Positions 27,113 to 37,600 of a DNA stretch of 64,000 nucleotides are shown here, in pieces. Both the position numbers and the translations under genes were made by a program. Each line of letters begins with the position of its first letter. The stretch's first letter is position 1. This stretch comes from Panorpa germanica (Eukaryota > Arthropoda > Insecta > Mecoptera > Panorpidae): NCBI GenBank assembly GCA_963678705.1, contig OY783210.1:14943331-15007330 (forward strand), written 5' to 3'. Below the pieces are notes generated by a model. The model saw nothing but the letters and a program-made list of their open reading frames with translations. It had not been told where the DNA came from and searched no databases.

Positions 27113-27499
27113 CCAGTAAACAATTTGGTGAAGTGTCCTATTTGGTGAAGTTCGAGTCACTCGTACAATTCTATTCTAACGCTTTACAAGTTCTCTACCT
27201 GTCACAGATTTTGTGTTATATTCTTTCTTTTTCCAACATCATTCATTAAGTATTTCTGTTTCTTTCCCACATGGATATATTTTTTTCAAGTTCACTTTCA
27301 TCTCATTTATTCCAAAGTGAGAGAGAAACGAGATGCGGTTAGACAAGTAAAATATATTTTTCATCGTTTACACTTGTATACTTGTATAGTATTTTGTTCA
27401 CTACAGTATGCTTAAAGTATATGCTATCCTTTTTCAACAAATATTTCTTTAATGGTAATAGACAGACGCTATCTCCCTCAATCCCCGAATATAATGTAT
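27113..27499 (-). mobile_element. Truncated family B element
   Basis: It starts CCAGTAAACAATTTGGTGAA and follows the family B right half in reverse (TTACAAGTTCTCTACCTGTC, CCAACATCATTCATTAAGTA, AATAGACAGACGCTATCTCC). It stops abruptly after CCCCGAATATAATGTATA, with the other end missing. Confidence 0.8.
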
Positions 27500-27604
27500 A
27501 CACGTGTATCAGTAATTTGCTTCTACGGTCTGCACCGATCGGGGCTCCAGGCAGCCTCACGAACTTTCTGCGCACATTACGCTATTCATTAAGGCTTTAT
27601 AACA

Positions 27605-27965
27605 ATGGACTTGTGAACCATGACTTAATTTCTATAAAACAGTACTACATTTTGATTAAATTAACTATTATTATCTCAAATGTTATTAACTCGCAATATT
27701 ATAAGATATATTAACATTTCACATATTCATTTTTGATCCAAAGTTGTAAAAATAAAAATCTGCTTGTGATGTCACATTCAATGATTTGCCATCTCTTTTA
27801 TACAACAGCATACGTGCATCCCATTAAGTTTTATATTATCATTGTTTAGAAAAAGAAAAATAATTTCTATTACTTATTCCTTTTGTGACTTCATACGTAG
27901 TTTTATTCATACGTAGATTCGTAGTTCATATTTCTGTCAACATTTAGATATTTAACTAAATAGAA
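27605..27965 (-). repeat. Family A copy, strongly diverged
   Basis: Recognisable only by order of motifs: CTTGTGAACCATGACTTAAT, TTCTATAAAACAGTACTAC, TCAAATGTTATTAACTCG and GTCAACATTTAGATATTTAA. An old copy with no intact ends. Confidence 0.45.
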
Positions 27966-27974
27966 ACCACAATA

Positions 27975-28191
27975 TATAGGGCTTTCAACAAGAGGTGTGA
28001 TTTTAAATTAACAGAAAAACACAATATGTTCGTGAAAGGTTGTGTTATTTTTACTTTATTTCAAAGTACAAACTCTGAGGTTACTAATGGAGCACAATAA
28101 TTGCCAAATATCACCGCAATTACGGTTGTATGATGAAAGTTAAAAAATATTTGCGAAATTTAAAATGACCGCTCTTGTTGAAAGTCCTATA
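27975..28191. mobile_element. Miniature inverted-repeat element (about 215 bp)
   Basis: The left end TATAGGGCTTTCAACAAGAG and the right end CTCTTGTTGAAAGTCCTATA are inverse with one mismatch. Further inverse similarity (ATTTTAAATT / AATTTAAAAT) continues inwards. The TA at both edges fits a Tc1/mariner-type TA target, but TA is too common here to prove it. Non-autonomous. Confidence 0.7.
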
Positions 28192-28639
28192 CTTCAAAAA
28201 ATGAGTTCGCAAACCCATTATAAACATGTTATAAATACAAGGGCTGAGTATAGGCATAACGCTTCATCACCTTTCCATTTTCAGAGCTAGTTGCTTACTA
28301 CATAAATGTCACAACATTGACAAAATAAAACTTAGCTCCCTAATTCCGGTTTTTATGCCAACATTGCGTTTTTATTTTTAAAACTATGTAAATATATTCA
28401 TTCAGGCTACACCCTACTACAAAACAGAACGCACTATACTTAAAACATACATAACCCAGTAAATACGATCTCTGTATAGTCTACATCTACAGTACTAGAT
28501 GCTTCACATGCTGAAATTAAAACTAAAAAATATAACTTGTTATAAACAATTAAATATTATGTAAAAAACATTGAATTAAATAAACCAGGACCAAGGAATG
28601 AGTGACCTAACAAGTATTGTTCAGTGTTTTGTGTTTTCA

Positions 28640-31600
28640 GTGATTAGTGAGTGTTAATTAAGTGGGAGATAATGACACAGTGTAGACTGGGCAAATCCTT
28701 GCTGCTCTATTTGTGTGCTGTTCTAGCCGTTTCATTGTTTTTTATTGAATCCGGAACAAGTTCACCGCAAGGTGAAGTGTAAGTACTTCCGTTTATTATT
28801 TTTATATCTTTAAATGTTACTCTAGAATATATTTTCGCGGTATTTTATACAGAAAATTGTTTTTATTTAAAATAACCTTAAATTGAAATCATAACCTCAA
28901 AATTTTTGTAGAAACACGCAGAGATTAGACAGAAATTACGTCTTGTTAAAGTAATAACACCAGTTTACACCTTATTGCGTATTTAGAGCAAATTCCAATT
29001 AACTGGTGGTTAAGTATTAGGCCTTTATTAACTAACGAGCCGGTAAAGTTCACACGCGTATGTACGAGTACATTATCACACAATTGTTTTCTTATTGTGA
29101 TACAGTTTATATCATTATTTTCAAAGTTATACTAAATATGTAATCAAGGTCAAAATAAAATTAAAATATATAAAAATTAAAATACATTACCCTTAACAAC
29201 ACTATTTAGAAAGGAGCACTATTTAGTTAATAAAAGTTGTGCAAATTTATAAAATAAAGTCAAATTTTTAAGGTCTTACACAACGTTAGGCCTAATAGGT
29301 CACATCAGGTAGCCTGCTGCAATTATGACTCTGATGCCAAAATTATTGAAACGCGATATTTGCAGTACTTTGCAAATTAGTTTCGGATAATAGAATAATA
29401 CATTAATAAAGATATTTACATACAAACAAATATACATATCTTTCTTTAACAGTGTACTTGGAGGATAATATTTTAATTTATTTATATTAATGTACAACAT
29501 ATTAAGTTTATTCTGTGAAAATTTGAAGTCGATTGGAGTAAAACTGTCGGAGATATAGAGTTTTAAAACTTCACCTCTCTGATCTGGTTTCGTCTTTCTT
29601 TGAATCTTTTAAACGCGTTTTCCTCACACTTAGCTTTCTCAGAGTCAGTGCACTCCATACCTCAAAATCTACTGCACCGATCCATTTGAAATTTTGCACA
29701 CTTTTTCTTTACATAAATGCCGAGGTAGTAATGCTGTAAAGTTTTTTTTTTTTTTTTAATTTTAACGTATTTTAAAATAACAAAGTTTGACTTCTAAGTG
29801 CTGTAAAATATTGATAAATCAATTTTTAAAAAGCTCAACAGGGTTACCTGCAGAAACTTATCATCTAATGATATAATTTTGGTTTTTGATTTCAAATAAT
29901 CCAGTGATGAGTTATAAGGGACACCGCAATGAAACTTTTTTTTCTGATGTCTGCGGAGATTCGCTGTCGATGGCTCATTTCTTGACATTTATTTATGAAA
30001 ATTTCGTAAAGTATTACTTAAATGTTATTTTATCATATAGTAATTATAGAAATAATTATATATTTACTATATCGTCAGAAAACATTATCGAAAATATGCT
30101 TTTTTGTAACGTTTTAAGGAAAATAGAGATAAAAATGTACATTTTATGAATCACCTAACTTCCAGCTTTGTATATTTTTTACTTTTTGAATATTATTAGT
30201 TTAAACTCGAATAAACACATTCTCTGTTAATTATCGTTTGAGTCCTGAAATATTCATTAAATAATCATAAATAAACTCTACAAAAACAAACAAAAGCGGC
30301 TGTTCAAAAGAAAATGTTTAAACTTCTTTTATTTTCAGTGTTGAAAGATGGGCGTCTTCCATTGGAGTTGAACTTTATGATCTTGGCCAAAGAATTACGA
30401 AAGCACCTGAAATAAAAGCAGTAAGATAATATTTACATTTAAATATTTAATAATTAGTAACAATCAATCTATATAAGAAATCAAAACATTGTTAATCGTA
30501 CACCATAAATACTGCCGACATCGAAATTATTCCGATGTTAAATAAATTTAAAAGAAAGAACGCTTTCCTAATTTATTCCTCAAAAAAAAAAAATTAAGTT
30601 TAAATTACGAGAGTTCGGCAGCGACTCATACTTAAAACAAGTTGTGGGATATAAACTGTCGATATAACTAAAAAAAACTGACTCACTCATTTTTCTATAA
30701 TGTATATAGAAACGAATAAGATAAAATTCATTATCGTACTATAGATTTATACCGCTCTTATAACCTCTTTTAGGTATAAGTCATCGCCGAAGGTGATTTG
30801 GACTATATTAGAGTTTTTTTTTAAATCTGTTGACTATTGTCGATATATACATTAAAACTACTCTTCCTCTATGTTAATGATACTCGCTTAATTATAAATA
30901 TCTCACTTCACAGCTGTTCATAACATTTAAATTTTTGTAATTAATATAAGGACAAATTATCAAATTCTGTGGAAACGTGCTTTTATCTAAAATATGATTT
31001 CGATGATTGTAGGCAAGCAGTAGTTGCTGATCAGTAAATAAATACATGTTCATATAAATAAAATTATTTCAGCGATATAAACAATTAAATGCGAGAGTTG
31101 AGTTTAAAGATGGCGACACCCTCATTCAGTCGATCGTGGAAAATGTGGGGAGAATGTTGGAAAGAAAAATGGATGCAGTGAAGGTATTTATCTTCATTTT
31201 TTTATATTAAAAGAAATCAGAAGTAATTTACGATTATTATTAGTTTTATATTCTTTTCAGTGTATTCTTCATAGGGCGGAGAATGTAGCAGAAAAATACG
31301 TAAATACCACAGTTAATGATACAACCTATTTCTCTTCTAAATACTCTAAGGTAAGATACATTTTCTTTGGAATGCAAATTTCTCCAATTTTGTACCTTAA
31401 AGGCAGCTTTACTTACTAAGTACTCTAGGTAGATCATATTGAATATTTATAGCTAGAATTAATAATTAGTGATTCCCAGTTTTAAACGTAACTCTCGAAG
31501 ATACATATTCTGTAACACATAGAATCACATGAATATAATGAAAAAAAAACGTATGATTTGAATTCAACAAAATTCGTAATTTCATTTTAAATTTTAATTT

Positions 31601-34600
31601 CATTATTTAATTGAATTAATTGATTTGAATATAATTTTATTATTTCGTTATTAAAAATCTTGCGCAATAAATAATTTATGCTTTATGAAAAAATGAGATA
31701 TTATATATAATATGTTTCAGATTGATGGAGTGGAACAAGAAGCAATACCAACTCCAGCAAAGAACAATTCGCACATGTATCGTAAAATGTATCTAAACGC
31801 TGATACTCATTTCTACAATAATCCCGTAAACACCAGCTTCAGTTCTGTTCACGTTCCCACTAACGAATACGACAAATGTAAGTCCAATGCATTTATGAAG
31901 ATACATGACAAATACTACATTATCTTTCATTTCTTTTAGATCCAAATGTCATTGAATCTATTGAGTGGTCTGAATCACTGGATGAAATCTTTGTACAGAA
32001 CTATAAATCGGATCCAGCTTTATCCTGGCAATATTTTGGATCCAGTTCTGGAGTCATGCGGCATTATCCGTGTAAGATAGTAACATTAAATATTTGATAT
32101 AGTCTTTTTCTTATAATATCATATTGATTTTGTATTTAGTTATTTAATGAATGAATTAAATCATCTAGTTACATTTCATTTTCAACTTAAATTAAGCTTA
32201 AAACTATTCTAATCCATATTTGAATTCCTTCTTTAAATAAATTTGAAGTAATGGCGTCTTCTTTTTCATGTGTTACTTCTTTCAGTCCTCTGATCCTCAT
32301 CGTTCTTGTTCCTGCTTTTTATGTTTCCCTCTAAAGTTCCACCATACATCCTTTCCTTTCTACAATTCTTACTTTAAATTATTTACCATTTCCACGTCCG
32401 TTTTCCCACTTCTACAGATAGTAACCTTACTAGTAATTCCTTTCAAAATATTAAGTTTAATTTAAGTAAAATATAAAACGTATATTTATTTGAAAAGCTT
32501 AGTGGTATTGCTTAATATTCCTATTCCTTCCAGCAATGAAATGGAAACAGCAAGGAGATGTAGATTTATTTGACTGTCGCACCAGATCCTGGTACATTGA
32601 AGCAGCAACTTGTTCTAAAGATGTTGTGATCCTAGTAGATAACTCTGGCTCAATGTACGGATTCAGACATTTCATTGCAAGATTAACCGTCAAGAGTATC
32701 TTAGATACATTCTCTAATAACGATTTTGTTAATATCTATAACTTCTCGGAAACCATTAGAGAACTGGTTCCATGTTTTAAAGATACTTTAGTTCAAGCAA
32801 CTCCTGAAAATATACGGATTTTTAATGAAGCAATGAAAACTTTGAAACCAGAAGACAACGCGGATGTAGGATTGGCTTTGCAGAAAGCTTTTGAACTCCT
32901 TGAAATGGTACGAATCACATTTACATTTGTTTTTGCATGGCAGCTTTACAATCTTCCTTAAATTCACTTTAATATTATTTATTAAACAAAACATAACCTA
33001 ATTTGCTTAAATAATAACTAATACGTTCGCTTCTTTGCTTGTTCCTCTCTTCTCTGACACTTCCTCTTTGCTACCTCCTTTCTATCTTCTTTCAGCTTAT
33101 TATTAATTAATTAATTGTGTGCCTTTCGGCTTTACAATCTACATTATTATATTTCCTAATACATTTCATTCTTATATTCAAACTTACAACTAAACTTAAA
33201 GAATTGTAGACTTTTATTACTTCCAGAAGTACTTTCTGCTTGTTCTTCTCTTCATTTTCACTTTTCCTCCCTCATTCTCACCGTTACCTCACCTCTTGTC
33301 TACTTTGTCTCCTCTCGACAAACCCTCTATTATATTTTCACTATACTTCTTCCATTCTGTCTTGATTTTCACTTTTCCCGCCTTTTACTTCAATCACTCT
33401 GTTTCTTCTGTCCGACCATTGAGTTGATATTAGGGAAAATATTCCCTCCACATTCACATTGTGGTTTCGAATGACATCATTTCTGATTAAAATCACTTCT
33501 ATTTTGCCGTTCCTTCTCTTTCCTCGTTCCTTTTCTCTATCTCCGCCATCCACCTCTTCGCTTCACTGCCTCCCTTTAATAACTTCACAATATTCATTTC
33601 GCTTATTACCTTTTTCTGTCATGAAAACTTAATGTGCTACAATGCTTCAATCTCCGTTCTCTCAGCTTATCTCTTGGTTACTTTTTACAGTTTCTCACTA
33701 TGACTACCACATTATTGATAATCGCACTCTTTCTTATATACTTCAGTTTTTTCTCCTTGTTTTTAATCTCACGTTTGACTCTCTTCCGTCTTCTTCTTCT
33801 GTTCTTTCACTCTTCACCTTCTTCTTTCTTTCTTTCTTTCCTTTCTTCCAACTTTTCCATTCTTCCTAGAATACCGTTTGTCTCTTCTTTTAAGCTTCCT
33901 TTCATTTCTTCCAATTATCTCATCATTCATATTTCACCGTCTTCTTTCTTATTTCAGTATCGATTGAAGCGAGGGTGTAATGAAACTAGCGAGCAAGGAT
34001 GCAACCAGGCAATCATGTTGATCACGGATGGAATTCCCGGAAACTTTACAGAAATATTTGAAAAATATAATTGGTTTGAAAATGGGACAAGAATTCCTGT
34101 TAGAGTTTTTACGTATCTTATTGGAAAGGAAGTTACGAATGTGAATGAGATAATGTGGATGGCTTGCTTAAATAGAGGTAACTTAGAGTTAACTAACAAG
34201 AGCAGGATAAGACTTGTCCATTATATAGTTTAAGTGATAGACATTTTGTATCTTCTTTAATTTAGGGTATTATGCGCATATCAAGTCTTTGGACGAAGTA
34301 ACCCATCAAGTTCTAAACTACATATCTGTGATAGCACGACCGTTGGTTCTTCAGGAGGATGATCATCCTGTCACTTGGACGCATGCGTACGCAGATGTGA
34401 CGGTATTTATCTCACGTGAAAATAATGTATTAGACTACTGTAGTTTAGTTGCTTAAAGTAATGCCAATGCCTAATAATACATACGTAGATGCTTTAACAA
34501 GTAGACGCATATTATTTGATCATTAAGTTATTTGTAAGACTATTAAATAATAGTCAAAGTAGACAGGGGCGGCCTTAGCCATTGCGAGGCCCCGGGCACC

Positions 34601-37600
34601 AGAAAAAACAAATATTTTCGCCGCTAAAAAAAAAATATTTTCACCGCTAAAAAAAAATATTTTCAATTTTATTTCTATCGCAAATTAATATATGTATATT
34701 TTTTGCGCCCCTAATGACCCTAGAACGAAAAGCAATCATTGGATTATATAGAGGGCATATTCTATTACCTGCAATATACATTGTAAGCAGGGGCGGCCTT
34801 AGCCATTGCGAGGTCCTGGGCGACATAATTTATGTAAATTGTAAGGAAGTATTTTTAATGATAATTGACGAGAAATAAAATTTTATATTGGAAGTTTTAT
34901 AAAAGTTAACAAGCACAAAGATGACAAATATTAATGATGATAAACTAAGGTACATGAATACCTTAAAAGAAGACGCAGTGATTCAAGTGAAATTTCTAAA
35001 GAGCGAGGCGCGAGATTCATATAGATATATAGTAATGAATTTTTGTACTTGGGCTGTTGCGCGAGAATGCGAAGCCCGGGCGGTTGCCCTGCTTGCTACC
35101 CCCTAAGGCCGCCTCTGAAAGTAGATGTAGCTGTAATAAATGTGCTGTAGATATGTTAACTATTATTTTACTAGGATTACACGACTTTGGTGTATAACAA
35201 AATATCATCAGATAGTGAAATTCGAAAACGACTTCTAGAAGAAAATGAAAAATCTAAAAAAGTTTATTATAGTCAAGCTGATGATGATAAATATTTTTTG
35301 AAGATTAAGATTCAGGTATTCTGTATCTGACCTTGTGAACCCCGAATTTTTGACCTGCATGAAAAACTAATTAGTTTAGTTTAGTTTTTTGATAAAATAA
35401 GGTGTTTTATATAAGTTTCGTTTTCAGTCCTTAAAATGTTCCAATTATTTATAATATTGAAATCAAACTAACTGCAAGGTTCATGACATCAAAACTTACA
35501 TAGTTCGTACGCAGTTGTCATTGAGACCTTTTGGAAATTTTCTGATGGATTTGTGTTTTGTATGTCTGTCCAACACATACATCATATCACATAACTCAAT
35601 GAGTTCGCAGAATATAACAAAGATGGCGCCACTGTTGACAAATCTATATGATTTTTAGATAGTACCAACCTTCAAACAAATTTTGTCAAAATTTTACAAC
35701 ATTCCAACCATTATTTTACGAGTTACATTTGTTTTAATGACGCTACTTTTGAAATTTCAAAACAATGCAAAAATCGGAATTTAGATGTCATGAAATTTTG
35801 ACACATATTGTTTGAAAGTTGGTACTATCTATATGTAAGCCTACGAACTTATTGAGTGATGCATTAGCAACAAATTTTTTCGTACTAGTGATTCTTTAAC
35901 TTGTTAATAATAGATATGTTTCCCCAAATAGCACGATGATGAAACAGAAAGCATTTATAAGCAAGATTACCGCCTCCTTACTTCAATAGCCATTCCAGCA
36001 TTCGATAAAAAAACTAACAGAGGAAATGCAACAGAACGTCAAGCTAATCTTTTGGGGGTTGCTGGAACCGACATCCCCATTGTTGATATAGACAAACTGA
36101 CACTTCCTTATAAGGTAAATAAAACACATTAAATTGTCTTCCTAAATTTAAGTAATTTTGTTAAAAAAATTATATAACCCCTGCTATATATGCAACATCT
36201 ATATCACTATGAAAATATAATTATTTCTTTATCAATAGCAATAGCTTATAAAAACAAATGTTTCAGCTAGGAGTCAATGGATATTCCTTCATTGTTAGTA
36301 ACAATGGATATCTTCTTCTTCATCCGGATCTAAGACCAGTGGTAAGCTCACAAATTTTTTATGTTTCTCTTGAAATAATATTTTAAATTGTAAGAGTTGT
36401 TGCCTGTTTATAAGGGGCGGAACTACTTTATATACTTAAAGCTAATTGTATTACGCAAGCATTGCTAATAATCAGCGGACAGACTTCCGGTTGCTGTACT
36501 CATAGTTATTGTAATAGTTGGTTAACAACGTTAGAAATAAAAACAGTAAATCGTTCTGCTGCCCTTGTAGCAGATACTGGATCTTAAATCTGAAAATATT
36601 AAATTTCCATTAATTACGTAGCATGCAACGGGGGGAGGGGATCCCCAAAGTGTGACAAGAAGTGGAGAGATTCATAAATTTTGTGACATCACATATAATC
36701 CAGAAATCCAACTTCCAAAAAAAAGAAAGACAACGAAAGACAAAAAAATGTTTTTTCAAATGGGTGACGTCATGATGACGTCATTGTGTGACGTAATTTA
36801 TCAAAGAGCCCTTATAAAAATTTGAAAGTACTTGTCTCCTCTCGGTTCTAATTATAAATTTTTCTAAAAGAAATTGATTCAACCAACTTGTAGAAATAAA
36901 ACTTTATTTTTTTGTGTTAACGGAAAAGAAATTTAAAATTTCTTTTCGGAATGTTGGCTAAGGGTAGTAATGACAAAAAGGTTGCCGCTCAGCAGGCGGA
37001 ATCGAACCGCTCTGACGTTAGTCAGCCACAGATTTGAAGTCTGAGCCCCGGACCACCGAGGTTCAGCTGAGCAAATAGAGAAGCTAAAATCTTGTATATA
37101 TGGCAGCCATATAAAGAGTACTTCACTAGCGAGAGTTAAAAATCATATTTACATAAAAAAAGATATTAAATAATTAAAATAAAATTGTATTAATATAATA
37201 AAATTATAAAACAATAAAATTATTGATAATATCTGCAAAAAAAAAAAACGTTTAAATATTTAAATTGAAAACAATGAATAAAATGATTAAATTGATTAAA
37301 TATGCTAATGCAATACATTTGCGATCTGTCGGTGCATATTTTATAAGTTACATAATCTAATAAAACACAACGTATTATACAATAGCATTCCAAATACACA
37401 CATACTACTATCAGAACTATTTATACAGAATCTACGTAGGCGATAAGAAATGTAGCTACAATCACAGATTCCCAAACTATTTAATAACTAAGCCTACAAA
37501 TGAAAATATTTTTAAAACGGCTTTTAAATAACGTTATTTTAGCAAACAAAAACTTTCTTATCAATTTTTAATTGTGGTACTCGAAATTAAAAAACATATT

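Noticed and set aside
33634-33957. Phe/Ser/Leu-rich N-terminal half of the 199-codon open frame running into exon 8
   Set aside because: It is translated antisense LINE sequence in intron 7. The real coding part starts at the acceptor, 33,958.
36610-36810. G-rich and TGACGTCA-containing segment as a regulatory enhancer near tRNA-Sec
   Set aside because: Inverse ACGTA/ACGTC ends suggest a decayed mobile element; no evidence ties it to transcription.
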